A stretch of DNA of 64,000 nucleotides from Variovorax sp. S12S4 (GTDB taxonomy: Bacteria; Pseudomonadota; Gammaproteobacteria; Burkholderiales; Burkholderiaceae_C). The DNA lies in the NCBI RefSeq assembly GCF_023195515.1, contig NZ_JALPKR020000002.1, forward strand, positions 620,001 to 684,000, read 5' to 3'. Shown here in pieces: positions 54,138 through 63,187 of the stretch (positions are counted from its first letter, which is position 1; every line of letters begins with the position of its first letter). The notes under the pieces were generated by a model. The model made no database searches. It was given only the letters and a program-made list of their open reading frames with translations, and was not told where the DNA came from. The position numbers and the translations under genes were made by a program.

Positions 54138-55064
54138 ATGAAGAAGTCCACGGGCAAGCCACGCCGGCTCGCACTTTCAAGATCGGCCATGGCCACGACA
54201 GCGGCTGCGCTCATGGCTCTGGCGGGCTGCCAGAACATGCCCGCTCTCGACATGCAGATGGGCAGCCCATCCGCCAAGACGGTGGCCACCGGTAGCGCGG
54301 CCGGCTCGGCCACCGCCGGCGAAAGCAGCCAGCTCGAGCGCTGCGAGTCGCCGCTGGGCACCGTCTCGCTGATCGAAAACGTCAATGCCGGCTGGTACAC
54401 CGTGCTCACCGGCGAATACCGCCTGCCGCCCACGGCCAACCTGCTGCGCTTGCTGGTGCAGCAATCGAACTGCTTCGTGGTGGTCGAGCGCGGCGCGGCC
54501 GGCATGAACGCCATGAACCGCGAGCGCGCGCTCATGCAGTCGGGCGAAATGCGCGGCGGCAGCAACTTCGGACGCGGCCAGATGGTGGCTTCGGACTACG
54601 GACTTTCGCCCGAGATCGTCTTCAGCAACAACGACGCGGGTGGCCTTGGCGGTGCGCTGGGCGGGTTGGTGGGCGGAGGACGAGGCCTCGCCATCGCCAA
54701 GCTGGGCGCGAGCTTGCAGACCAAGGAAGCCAGCGCGCTGTTGACCCTTATCGACAACCGCTCGGGCGTACAGGTGGCGGCGGCCGAAGGCAGTGCCTCC
54801 AAGACCGACTTCGCGGGCTTTGCCGGCCTGAGCGGCGTCTCCGCCGCAGGGGGCATCGGTGGCTACACGCGCACTCCGCAGGGCAAGGTGATTGCCGCTG
54901 CGTTCATGGACTCCTTCAACCAGATGGTCCGCTCGCTGCGCAACTACAAGGCGCAGACGGTGCGCGGCCAGGGCCTCGGCGGCGGCGGGCGCCTCGGCGT
55001 GGATGGCGCAGCGGCGCCTTCGTCGACTTCGGCGCCGTCTGCGTCGAATCGCAGGGGAAAGTAG
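54138..55064 (+). CDS. CsgG/HfaB-family lipoprotein
   Basis: The 308-residue protein has a lipoprotein signal ending LMALAGC (Cys31) and a CsgG-like region (about 60-275) with LLRLLVQQSNCFVVVERG and ASALLTLIDNRSGVQVAAAEGSASKTD, then VIAAAFMDSFNQMVRSLRN. A Gly-rich loop follows (GLGGALGGLVGGGRG). CsgG forms outer-membrane pores for curli; many relatives have no curli genes nearby, as here. The tail is Gly/Ser/Ala-rich. It is convergent with cheZ. Confidence 0.8.
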   Translation: MKKSTGKPRRLALSRSAMATTAAALMALAGCQNMPALDMQMGSPSAKTVATGSAAGSATAGESSQLERCESPLGTVSLIENVNAGWYTVLTGEYRLPPTANLLRLLVQQSNCFVVVERGAAGMNAMNRERALMQSGEMRGGSNFGRGQMVASDYGLSPEIVFSNNDAGGLGGALGGLVGGGRGLAIAKLGASLQTKEASALLTLIDNRSGVQVAAAEGSASKTDFAGFAGLSGVSAAGGIGGYTRTPQGKVIAAAFMDSFNQMVRSLRNYKAQTVRGQGLGGGGRLGVDGAAAPSSTSAPSASNRRGK

Positions 55065-55085
55065 ACCGCGGCCTTGGCTCGACCT

Positions 55086-55102
55086 GCCCCGGTCCCGGGG
55101 GC
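55086..55102. terminator. Hairpin between csgG-like gene and cheZ
   Basis: CCCCGG at 55087-55092 and CCGGGG at 55095-55100 form a 6-bp stem around TC, with further G/C pairing outside. It lies in the 49-base gap of two convergent genes. There is no clear T tract, so it may aid Rho-dependent stopping or simply be a stable hairpin. Confidence 0.3.
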
Positions 55103-55113
55103 CTGGCACGCCT

Positions 55114-55770
55114 TTAGAACCCGAGGCTCTCCAGCAGGTCGTCCACCTGCGCCTGGCCGGTCACGGCGTCCGGGTTGCCGGCCACCACCTGCGGGCCGTT
55201 CTGCAGGCTGTTGGCCTCCGCCTCGTGGCGTTTTTCAAGATGCTTTTCGATGTGCGAGTTGTCGATCAGCACCTGGAGCAGTTGCGTCTCCACGTCGTTG
55301 ACCACTTCCATCATCTTCTTGATGACCTGGCCGGTCAGGTCCTGGAAGTCTTGCGCCATCAGGATTTCGATCAGCTGCGTGTTGATGGCGCCGGCCTTCT
55401 GCGGCACTTCCTGCAGGTAGCCGCGCGTGTCCATGACCAGTTGGCGCGCATGGTCCAGTTCGACCGGGTTGGCAAACCATTCGTCCCACCGCTTGCTGAG
55501 CCCCTTGGCGTTGCTTGCAAGGTCTTCCTGCAGCGGTTGCGCCAGGTCGATGGCGTTGAGCGCGCGGTGCGCCGCCCGCTCGGTCATCGAGGCGATGTAG
55601 CCCAGCCGGTCGCGCGCATCTGGAATGGCCTGCGCGGCCTTGGCCACCTGCTTGTCGAGCCCCAGCTCGCGCAGGCCTTCGCGCAATTGCCGGGTCAGCT
55701 GCCCGATGCGCCCGAGCAACTCTTCGGCGGTGTTCCCGTGCTCCACGGGTTCGAGCGCAGCGTGTGTCAT
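55114..55770 (-). CDS. cheZ: Chemotaxis phosphatase CheZ
   Basis: The 218-residue protein dephosphorylates CheY-P. The catalytic stretch AQDFQDLTGQVIKKMMEVVNDVE holds the key Gln, and a long four-helix bundle surrounds it. The C-terminal QVDDLLESLGF is the CheY-docking peptide. I chose ATG 55770, one base after the cheY stop; the frame to 55854 runs into cheY. It is the last gene of the chemotaxis run. Confidence 0.95.
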   Translation of the reverse strand: MTHAALEPVEHGNTAEELLGRIGQLTRQLREGLRELGLDKQVAKAAQAIPDARDRLGYIASMTERAAHRALNAIDLAQPLQEDLASNAKGLSKRWDEWFANPVELDHARQLVMDTRGYLQEVPQKAGAINTQLIEILMAQDFQDLTGQVIKKMMEVVNDVETQLLQVLIDNSHIEKHLEKRHEAEANSLQNGPQVVAGNPDAVTGQAQVDDLLESLGF

Positions 55771-55771
55771 T

Positions 55772-56170
55772 TCAGGCCGCCTCTTTCTGGAGCTTCTCGA
55801 AGATCTTGTTGATCTTCTCCTCGAGCGTGGCCGCCGTGAAGGGCTTGACCACATAGCCGTTGGCGCCTGCCTGAGCGGCCGCGATGATATTTTCCTTCTT
55901 GGCTTCGGCCGTGACCATGAGCACCGGCAGCTTGCCGAGCTCGGGGTCGGCGCGAATGGTCTGCAGCATGGTCAGGCCGTCCATGTTGGGCATGTTCCAG
56001 TCCGACACCACAAAGCCGAAGTTCCCGCCGCGCAGCTTCTCGATGCCGGCCGCGCCGTCTTCCGCCTCGTCGACGTTCAGGAACTCGAGTTCCTTCAACA
56101 GGTTGCGCACGATGCGGCGCATGGTCGGGAAGTCGTCCACAACCAAAATTTTGATGCTCTTATCGATCAC
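55772..56170 (-). CDS. cheY: Chemotaxis response regulator CheY
   Basis: The 132-residue receiver has Asp12-Asp13 ([16 protein letters not shown]), phosphoacceptor Asp57 ([13 protein letters not shown]), Thr in [12 protein letters not shown] and Lys in [11 protein letters not shown], the classic CheY set. It binds the flagellar switch. The start is GTG 56170 ([11 protein letters not shown]) with GGAG upstream. It lies between cheB and cheZ. Confidence 0.97.
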   Translation of the reverse strand: MIDKSIKILVVDDFPTMRRIVRNLLKELEFLNVDEAEDGAAGIEKLRGGNFGFVVSDWNMPNMDGLTMLQTIRADPELGKLPVLMVTAEAKKENIIAAAQAGANGYVVKPFTAATLEEKINKIFEKLQKEAA

Positions 56171-56198
56171 GATTTTTCCAACTCCAACAGTTCGTTTT

Positions 56199-57278
56199 TC
56201 AAACCCGGTTCGCGCGTTCGCCGAAGGTGCGCAGATGGGCCAGCACGCGGCGCCCCATCTCTCCCAGCGGCGCCACGTCGTCAACGGCACCCAATGCAAT
56301 GGCCTCGCGCGGCATGCCGAAGACCACGCAGCTCGCTTCGTCCTGCGCAAATGTGTAGGCGCCCGCCTGCTTCATGCGCAGCAGGCCTTCGGCACCGTCC
56401 TTGCCCATGCCCGTCAGGATCATTCCGATCGCGTTCTTGCCGGCATGCCGTGCAGCCGAGTCGAAGAGCACGTCGATGGAAGGACGATGGCGGTTCACCG
56501 GCGGCTCCTCGTTCAGCTGGGCCACGTAGTTGGCGCCGCTGCGGCTGAGCGACAGGTGAAAGCCGCCCGGCGCAATGTAGGCATAGCCCGGCAGCACGCG
56601 CTCGCCGTGCTCGGCCTCTTTCACGGTGATGCGGCACAGGCCGTTCAGGCGCTGCGCAAAAGACCGCGTGAAGCCGGCCGGCATGTGCTGCGCAATGAGC
56701 ACGGCCGGCGCGTCCGGCGGCAGCGGCAGCAGCACCTCGCGGATGGCTTCCGTTCCGCCCGTGGAGGCGCCGATGATGATGAGCTTCTCGGTGCTCAGCA
56801 GCGGGCTGCGCAGCATCGGTTCCTGCGCGCTCTCCGGCGCACCCTTCGCCGAGGCGGCGTGCCGGCTCGGCAGCAGCCGCGCCGCGGCGGCCGTGCGGAT
56901 CTTGCCCGCGATGATTTCGGTGTACTGCATGAGCCCGTCGCGCACGCCAAGGCGCGGCTTGGTCACGAAGTCGATGGCGCCCAGCTCCAGCGCGCGTAGC
57001 GCGATTTCCGAGCCGCGCTCGGTCAGCGACGACACCATGACCACCGGCATCGGGCGCAGGCGCATGAGCTTCTCGAGAAATTCCAGACCGTCCATGCGCG
57101 GCATCTCAACGTCGAGCGTGAGCACGTCCGGATTCGTCACCTTGATGAGGTCGCGCGCCTGCAGCGGATCGGCCGCGGTGCCGACCACCGTCATGTCGGC
57201 CTGGCTGTTGATGATCTCCGTCATCACGCTGCGGATCAGCGCCGAATCGTCGACGCAAACTACCTTGATCTTCTTCAT
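56199..57278 (-). CDS. cheB: Chemotaxis protein-glutamate methylesterase CheB
   Basis: The 359-residue enzyme has a receiver domain ([14 protein letters not shown], phosphoacceptor in [12 protein letters not shown]) and a methylesterase domain with the triad Ser ([13 protein letters not shown]), His (IAQHMPAGF) and Asp ([12 protein letters not shown]). It demethylates and deamidates chemoreceptors. ATG 57278 overlaps the cheD stop as ATGA. Confidence 0.97.
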   Translation of the reverse strand: MKKIKVVCVDDSALIRSVMTEIINSQADMTVVGTAADPLQARDLIKVTNPDVLTLDVEMPRMDGLEFLEKLMRLRPMPVVMVSSLTERGSEIALRALELGAIDFVTKPRLGVRDGLMQYTEIIAGKIRTAAAARLLPSRHAASAKGAPESAQEPMLRSPLLSTEKLIIIGASTGGTEAIREVLLPLPPDAPAVLIAQHMPAGFTRSFAQRLNGLCRITVKEAEHGERVLPGYAYIAPGGFHLSLSRSGANYVAQLNEEPPVNRHRPSIDVLFDSAARHAGKNAIGMILTGMGKDGAEGLLRMKQAGAYTFAQDEASCVVFGMPREAIALGAVDDVAPLGEMGRRVLAHLRTFGERANRV

Positions 57279-57913
57279 GCGACCCAACTTCCTTTGCCAT
57301 ACGTGGCAGACCATTTGCGCAGCAGCTCGCCTTCGTCGTGCTGGACCGCCTGAATATCGACTTGCGCGCGCAGCTTGCGCACCACCGCCTTGCCGGTGGG
57401 CAGCAGGCACACGCGGCGCGCGTGCAGGCCGCGCAAGTCCTGCGCGGCGATGGTGATGCGCTGCTTCTCGAGGTAGCGCAGCACGAAGTCGGCGTTCCGC
57501 CCGCCGATGTTGAGCATGGTCATGTTGGCCAGCACCGCTGCGCCGCCGAAGACCTTGGCCCGCAGGCGTTCGCGCCTGGCGCCGGCGCGCAGCAGCTCGG
57601 CAATGAGCACGTCCATGGCATAGGCGCCGTAGCGCATCGACTCGACCTGGTCGCGCGCGTCGGCCTCGGCATCGTCCGGGAGCATGAAGTGGTTCATGCC
57701 CGCGACCCCCGCTTCCACGTCGGTGATGCAGGCCGCCACGCAGGAGCCCAGCACCGTCGTCAGCAAGATGCCTGCATCGGTCACGTAGTACTCCGCCGGC
57801 AGCAGCTTGACTGCCGTGCAGTCGAAGTCGCGGTCGAAGTAGTGGTGAGTGGCCACCGAACCCGGCACGGCCGGCGGCCTGGAACCCCGCTCCTGAAGCA
57901 GGCTCGGATTCAT
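57275..57913 (-). CDS. cheD: Chemoreceptor glutamine deamidase CheD
   Basis: The 212-residue enzyme deamidates receptor Gln residues. The catalytic Cys and His motifs are [16 protein letters not shown] and [42 protein letters not shown] is typical. It has an N-terminal extension of about 45 residues compared with short CheD forms, usual in Betaproteobacteria. It overlaps both cheR and cheB by ATGA. Confidence 0.95.
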   Translation of the reverse strand: MNPSLLQERGSRPPAVPGSVATHHYFDRDFDCTAVKLLPAEYYVTDAGILLTTVLGSCVAACITDVEAGVAGMNHFMLPDDAEADARDQVESMRYGAYAMDVLIAELLRAGARRERLRAKVFGGAAVLANMTMLNIGGRNADFVLRYLEKQRITIAAQDLRGLHARRVCLLPTGKAVVRKLRAQVDIQAVQHDEGELLRKWSATYGKGSWVA

Positions 57914-58731
57914 GCGCGCGCCTTGCTCAGCGTGTACACCGTCTGCCCGACCGTCTTGAACGTCTGGTTCACCAGCGAGGCGTTTTCGGAATGCCCTGCA
58001 AACAGCAGACCGTTCGGCTTCAACAGAGGCACGAAGCGGTCCAGCAGCTTCTTCTGCGTGGGCTTGTCGAAATAGATCATCACGTTGCGGCAGAAGATCG
58101 CGTCCACGGGCTCTTTCACCGGCCATCCAGCGTCCAGCAGGTTGAGCCGCGAAAACTTGACCATGGCGGCCACTTCGGGGCGCACCCTCACCTTGCCTGC
58201 GTTGGCACCCGTGCCCTTGTTGAAGAAGCGCCGCAGGCGCTCCGGAGAGAGCCGGTTCACCTGCTCCATGGTGAACACCGCGGCCGAGGCCTTGGCCAGC
58301 ACCGAGGTGTCGATGTCGGTGGCAATCACGCGGGCGGTGCTCGCGCGCTCGCCGAGCGCCTCCATCAGCGTGATGGCGATCGAATAGGGTTCTTCGCCGG
58401 TCGATGCGGCCGCGCACCACACGGTGACGGGCTGCGTCGCCTTGCGTGCCAGGTCCGCAAGCACCGGAAAGTGGTGCGCTTCGCGAAAGAAGGACGTCAG
58501 GTTGGTCGTCAGCGAGTTGATGAACAGCTGCCACTCGTCGCCGTCGCGGCTGTCTTCCAGCATGCTCAGGTAGGTGGAGAACTGGGGCAGCCCCAGGTCG
58601 CGCAAGCGGCGCGAGAGCCGGCTGTACACCATCTGCCGCTTGTGCTCGCCCAGGGCGATGCCGGCGCGGCGGTGAATGAGCGTGCGAATCCGCGAGAAGT
58701 CGCTGTCGGTAAAGAGAAATTCGGAGGTCAT
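57910..58731 (-). CDS. cheR: Chemotaxis protein methyltransferase CheR
   Basis: The 273-residue SAM-dependent enzyme methylates receptor Glu residues. An N-terminal helical domain ([40 protein letters not shown]) is followed by the SAM domain with [27 protein letters not shown] and [22 protein letters not shown] 58731 has GAGG eight bases upstream and is preferred over an in-frame TTG at 58755 that overlaps the HDOD gene. Confidence 0.96.
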   Translation of the reverse strand: MTSEFLFTDSDFSRIRTLIHRRAGIALGEHKRQMVYSRLSRRLRDLGLPQFSTYLSMLEDSRDGDEWQLFINSLTTNLTSFFREAHHFPVLADLARKATQPVTVWCAAASTGEEPYSIAITLMEALGERASTARVIATDIDTSVLAKASAAVFTMEQVNRLSPERLRRFFNKGTGANAGKVRVRPEVAAMVKFSRLNLLDAGWPVKEPVDAIFCRNVMIYFDKPTQKKLLDRFVPLLKPNGLLFAGHSENASLVNQTFKTVGQTVYTLSKARA

Positions 58732-58741
58732 GCTCAATGCC

Positions 58742-60055
58742 TCAATGGCCGTCAATGGGCACCGCGTCCTGCGACCAGGCCAGCGCGGAAAGGTGTGCGG
58801 CGTTGACCTGGTCGGCGCTCAGCAGCAGCGCCTCCGCCAGGCGCGGCGCATCGCCGGTGTCCAGCTCGCAGGCCTCGGCCAGCGAGAGGAAGGGGCCGTA
58901 CACGCCGCCGCGCGTCATGATGGCTTGCTGAACCGAATCGGAGAGCTGCACCTTGCTGAGCACCTCTTGCATCGGAATGCCGAGCAGCTGGTCGATGAGC
59001 GAGAACATGCCCACGACGAAAAGGTTGTCCGACTCGCCGCGCGGCAGCATGATTTCGCCCATCAGCTCGACGAATCGGCCGCGCATGATGGCCTTCTTCA
59101 TCATGAAGGGCGGGCTGCCCGTCGGGTTGCTGGTTGCCAGCAGCATCGACAGCCAGCGGAACAGCGGCGAGTAGCCGAGCATGGTCACCGCATGGTGCAG
59201 CGAATGGATCTCGACGCCCGCGCCCACGGCGGGCGAGTTCATGTGGCGCAGCAGCCTGTAGGTGAGCGCCGCATCGCGCTTGAGTGCCGCTTCGATCTCG
59301 CGCAGGTCTTCGTTGCGCTGGATCATCTGCAGCAGCCGCATGATCAGGATCGATTCGGGCTCCAGCGCGTGGCTGCCCGTTTTCACCACGGGCGGCGGCA
59401 GGCCGCAGCTCGGATCGGCAAACACGTCGATGCGGCGCGCGGCGCAAGCCTCGAAGTCTTTCCACGAAGCCATGCGCGTCGCAATCGGCTGAACGGGCAT
59501 GTGGTCGGGCTGCTCGCCGCGGCGTGCGGCCGCAACGAGCATGGGGTCTCCGCCGCCCACGTCGAAGTGGGTCACCATGCCCAGCAGCTCGTGGTCTTCG
59601 GGCAGCGCAGTGGCGCCGCGCAGCATGAAGCTGAACCCCTGCTCGCGAAGGAACAGCAGCACCGGCCGGAGGTCCTCGTTCGCAAGATCGGCAAGCTCCA
59701 CGCAGAACACGGTGTATTCGGGCGGCAGCGATTGCAGCGCGCCGTGCGCCAGCGATTCGGCGTTCACATCGAAGAACAATTCGCTGCGCCCCAGCTGCCA
59801 AGGGGTGTCCGGCGGATTGAGGTGCTCGGTCACGCAGGCCACCAGGGCCTTGAACTGCGTGATCGCGTCCGGAGCTTCTTCGGGCTTGGCCGCCGGGCGC
59901 CAGTTGAGCTTGTAGCCCGCAACGCGCTTCTGGGCATCCAGCAGCAGGGTGTAGGCCACATAGCCGTCTGCATTGCGCAAGGCCGTCAAGTCTTTCGACT
60001 GTCCGGCTGCCGCGGTTTCTTCGGCGGTGGAGCGCCGGAAAAAATCAAAACGCAT
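58742..60055 (-). CDS. EAL-like/HDOD signalling protein
   Basis: The 437-residue protein has a degenerate EAL-like N-terminal domain (about 30-200; VAYTLLLDAQKRVAGYKLNWRP, FFDVNAESLAHGALQSLPPEYTVFCVEL, with no intact EAL/L catalytic set) and a C-terminal HDOD domain (about 225-420; MRLLQMIQRNEDLREIEAALKRDAALTYRLLRHMNSPAVG, LGYSPLFRWLSML). It is a YuxH-type signalling protein. It sits between cheA and cheR, so a role linking c-di-GMP-type or other signals to motility is likely but not shown. Confidence 0.88.
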   Translation of the reverse strand: MRFDFFRRSTAEETAAAGQSKDLTALRNADGYVAYTLLLDAQKRVAGYKLNWRPAAKPEEAPDAITQFKALVACVTEHLNPPDTPWQLGRSELFFDVNAESLAHGALQSLPPEYTVFCVELADLANEDLRPVLLFLREQGFSFMLRGATALPEDHELLGMVTHFDVGGGDPMLVAAARRGEQPDHMPVQPIATRMASWKDFEACAARRIDVFADPSCGLPPPVVKTGSHALEPESILIMRLLQMIQRNEDLREIEAALKRDAALTYRLLRHMNSPAVGAGVEIHSLHHAVTMLGYSPLFRWLSMLLATSNPTGSPPFMMKKAIMRGRFVELMGEIMLPRGESDNLFVVGMFSLIDQLLGIPMQEVLSKVQLSDSVQQAIMTRGGVYGPFLSLAEACELDTGDAPRLAEALLLSADQVNAAHLSALAWSQDAVPIDGH

Positions 60056-60083
60056 TGCATCGTCTCCGTATGGTTATCGTTCT

Positions 60084-62174
60084 TCAGGCGGCAACCGGGT
60101 CCATCCGGGCCGCATGCGCCAGGGCGGTGGTGCGCGTCACGTGCGCGCGCTGGATGCGCGGCATGGCATCCACGTCGATGATGAAAGCCACGCTGCCGTC
60201 GCCCAGGATCGTTGCGGCCGAGATGCCCGGAACCTTGCGGTAGTTGGTTTCCAGGTTCTTCACCACCACCTGGTGCTGGCCGAGCAGTTCGTCGACCAGG
60301 AGCGCAAAGCGCGTTTCGCCGGCCTGCACGATCACCAGGATGCCCTGCGTGGGATCGGTCTGTGCGCCCGACACGTCGAACACGCTGTGCAGCTCGATGA
60401 GCGGCAGGTATTCGCCGCGCACCTTGATCACGTGGCCGTCGCTGGTAATCGAGTGCAGGTGCTCGGGCCGCGGCTGCAGCGACTCGATCACGTAGCTGAG
60501 CGGCAGGATGTAGGCCTCGGTGCCCACCTTGACGGACATGCCGTTCAAAATGGCCAGCGTGAGCGGCAGCACGATGCGGGTGGTGGTTCCCCAGCCTTCG
60601 CGCGAGCTGATCTCGACATGCCCGCCCATCTCCTGGATGTTGCGCTTGACCACGTCCATGCCCACGCCGCGGCCCGAGATGTCGGTGACCTGCTCGGCCG
60701 TGGAGAAGCCGGGCGCGAAGATCAGCTGCCACACCTCGTCGTCGGGCATGGTCTCGGTCACGGGCAGCCCCTGCTGCATGGCCTTGGCCAGGATCTTTTC
60801 GCGGTTGAGGCCGGCGCCGTCGTCGCTCACCTCGATCACGATGTTGCCGCCGTGGTGCTGGGCCGACAGCAGCAGCTGCCCTTCGGCTTCCTTGCCCTTG
60901 GCAATGCGCTGCGACGGCGTTTCAATGCCGTGGTCGAGGCTGTTGCGCACCAGGTGCGTGAGCGGATCGATGATGCGTTCGATCAGGCCCTTGTCGAGTT
61001 CGGTTTCCTTGCCGAAGGTGTCCAGGCGCACCTCCTTGCCGAGCTTGGCGCTCACGTCGCGAATCACGCGCGGGAAGCGGCTGAACACATAGTCCATCGG
61101 CATCATGCGGATCGACATGACCGACTCCTGCAGGTCGCGGGCGTTGCGCTCCAGGTGGCCCAGGCCGCTCAGGAAGCGCTCGCACTCCACGGGGTCGAGC
61201 ATGGTGGCGGCCTGCGTCAGCATCGACTGGGTGATGACGAGTTCGCCGACCAGATTGATGAGCTGGTCGACCTTCTCCACGTCCACGCGGATCGAACTCG
61301 AGTCCTTTGCGGCCGTGGCCGCACCCGCGGCGGACGGCTTGGCGGCCGCGCCTGCGGGTGCCGCGGCGGGGCGGGCCGCTGCCGGGACAGCCGGCGCGGC
61401 GGCCACTGCTGCCACCGCTGCCACCGCTGCAATAGGCGGCGGGTTTGCCGCGCTCGCAGCGCTTTCGGCGCCCGCCGCAGCGGCGGCTTCCGGCGTGATC
61501 TCGATCTGCGATTCGTCGATGACGAAGCAGCACACGGCAATGATGTCGTCCGGCGAGCAGGTGGTCTCGAGCACTACCGTCAGCTGGTCGTTGCTGCGCG
61601 TGCGCGACAGCAGCTTGCCGAGGTTTCCGAGTTCGTCGGCCAGCAGGTCGCATTCGCTGTCGGAAAGGCGCGAGAACTTGATACGCAGCGCGTCGTGCCC
61701 CGCTGCGGCCGCAGCGGCGACAACAGGGGCGGCAACCGCCACCGGCGCTGGCGCGGGCGCCGGGGCCGGTGCGGCGGTTGCGCCGCCCTCGGTCTCTAGC
61801 GCGAGCTGCCGGAGCACGCCGCAGATGTGGGCGACCATTTCGGGATCGGGTTCGTTCTCGGCCTGATAGGCAATCAGTTGTTCTTGCAAGGCGTCCTTCG
61901 TTTCCAGAAATGCATCGATCATCGAGCGGCTCAGGTTCAGCTGACCATGGCGCGCGCGGTCGAGCAGGGTTTCAAGCAGGTGCGTCGTATCGGTCAGCGC
62001 AACAAAGCCGAACGTGGCCGCGCCGCCCTTGATGGAGTGCGCGGCACGGAAGATGGCGTTGAGCTGCTCGCTGTCGGGCGCGTCGGCGTCCAGCTCGAGA
62101 AGCAATTGCTCCATCTGCGCCAGAAGCTCGACGGCTTCGACAAAAAATGCCTGGGTGAACTGACTGAGATCCAT
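60084..62174 (-). CDS. cheA: Chemotaxis histidine kinase CheA
   Basis: The 696-residue kinase has P1 with phospho-His46 (IFRAAHSIKGGAATFGF), a P2-like domain (about 165-230, LRIKFSRLSDSECDLLADELG), an Ala/Pro-rich linker, P3 dimer helices (VDVEKVDQLINLVGELVITQSML), P4 ATPase (LVRNSLDHGIETP, VSDDGAGLN, GRGVGMDVVKRNI) and a CheW-like P5. It phosphorylates CheY and CheB. No cheW gene follows. The linkers are low in complexity but remain in frame. Confidence 0.97.
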   Translation of the reverse strand: MDLSQFTQAFFVEAVELLAQMEQLLLELDADAPDSEQLNAIFRAAHSIKGGAATFGFVALTDTTHLLETLLDRARHGQLNLSRSMIDAFLETKDALQEQLIAYQAENEPDPEMVAHICGVLRQLALETEGGATAAPAPAPAPAPVAVAAPVVAAAAAAGHDALRIKFSRLSDSECDLLADELGNLGKLLSRTRSNDQLTVVLETTCSPDDIIAVCCFVIDESQIEITPEAAAAAGAESAASAANPPPIAAVAAVAAVAAAPAVPAAARPAAAPAGAAAKPSAAGAATAAKDSSSIRVDVEKVDQLINLVGELVITQSMLTQAATMLDPVECERFLSGLGHLERNARDLQESVMSIRMMPMDYVFSRFPRVIRDVSAKLGKEVRLDTFGKETELDKGLIERIIDPLTHLVRNSLDHGIETPSQRIAKGKEAEGQLLLSAQHHGGNIVIEVSDDGAGLNREKILAKAMQQGLPVTETMPDDEVWQLIFAPGFSTAEQVTDISGRGVGMDVVKRNIQEMGGHVEISSREGWGTTTRIVLPLTLAILNGMSVKVGTEAYILPLSYVIESLQPRPEHLHSITSDGHVIKVRGEYLPLIELHSVFDVSGAQTDPTQGILVIVQAGETRFALLVDELLGQHQVVVKNLETNYRKVPGISAATILGDGSVAFIIDVDAMPRIQRAHVTRTTALAHAARMDPVAA

Positions 62175-62215
62175 CGTTGCTCCGAACCGGCTTGCTGTAG
62201 GGCCGGCATCAATTT

Positions 62216-63166
62216 CTATGGGTGCTCTGCGGAAGCGCCGCCGCCGGCGCTCCCCCTGGCCGTTACCTTGACGCTCTGGGCGGGAAGCAGCGGCGAAGGC
62301 GACGACTGTGACTTGGCGGGCCAGCTCGCGGCATTGCCGCTTCCGCTGTTCTCGCGCTCTATCTGGTGCTGGGTGCGGTGGTTGAGCAAAATGATGCTGA
62401 TGCGCCGGTTGATCGGGTTGCGCGGATTGCTCCTGTCCAGGTGCATGCTGTCGGCCAGCCCGACCACGCGCAGAACCTTGTTCTCGGCCATGCCGCCCAC
62501 CACCAGTTCGCGCCGCGAGGCATTGGCCCGGTCGGCCGAGAGCTCCCAGTTGCCGTAGGAACGGTCGCCGTTGGTGTAGACGATGGCGTCGGTATGGCCC
62601 GACAGGGTGATCTTGTTGGGCAGCTCGTTGAGCGTGGGGCCGATCTCCCGCAGGATGGCGCGCATGTGCGGCACCAGTTGCGCGCTGGCCAGATCGAACA
62701 TCGGGCGGTTCTCGCTGTCGACGATCTGCAGGCGCAGCCCCTCTGTGGTGATGTCGATCAATATCTGCGAGCGGAACTGCTTGAACACCGGGCTGTTCTC
62801 GATGAGCTTGTCCAGCCGGTCCTTCATGCTGGCCAGGCGCTCGGCGTCGGCGTCTTCTTCGGCGTCGGCCCGCTGGACCTCGCCATCGGCGCGCGTGCTC
62901 GGGTCCATGCCGCCGCCCGGAATCACGCTTTCGCTGGTGCTGCTTTTCTCGCCGCCGTTGATGGCCACCTTCAGCGGCATGCGAAAGTGTTCCGCAATGC
63001 CTTCACGCTGCTTGGGCGAGGCATTGGACAACAGCCACATCACGAGAAAGAACGCCATCATGGCCGTCATGAAGTCGGCATAGGCGATCTTCCAGCCGCC
63101 GCCGTGCCCGCCGCCTCCGTGGGCGGGAACGCGCTTGACGACGACCCTGTGTTTTTCCGTGCTCAT
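62216..63166 (-). CDS. motB: Flagellar stator protein MotB
   Basis: The 316-residue protein has one membrane helix with the proton-carrying Asp31 (YADFMTAMMAFFLVMWLLS), a plug region, and a C-terminal OmpA-like peptidoglycan-binding domain (ITLSGHTDAIVY, NWELSADRANASRRELV). A His/Gly-rich basic N-terminus precedes the helix. The C-terminal 40 residues are Ser/Gly-rich. It pairs with MotA upstream. cheA follows 41 bases downstream. Confidence 0.97.
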   Translation of the reverse strand: MSTEKHRVVVKRVPAHGGGGHGGGWKIAYADFMTAMMAFFLVMWLLSNASPKQREGIAEHFRMPLKVAINGGEKSSTSESVIPGGGMDPSTRADGEVQRADAEEDADAERLASMKDRLDKLIENSPVFKQFRSQILIDITTEGLRLQIVDSENRPMFDLASAQLVPHMRAILREIGPTLNELPNKITLSGHTDAIVYTNGDRSYGNWELSADRANASRRELVVGGMAENKVLRVVGLADSMHLDRSNPRNPINRRISIILLNHRTQHQIERENSGSGNAASWPAKSQSSPSPLLPAQSVKVTARGSAGGGASAEHP

Positions 63167-63187
63167 GGCAATGTTCCACGCCGTGTA

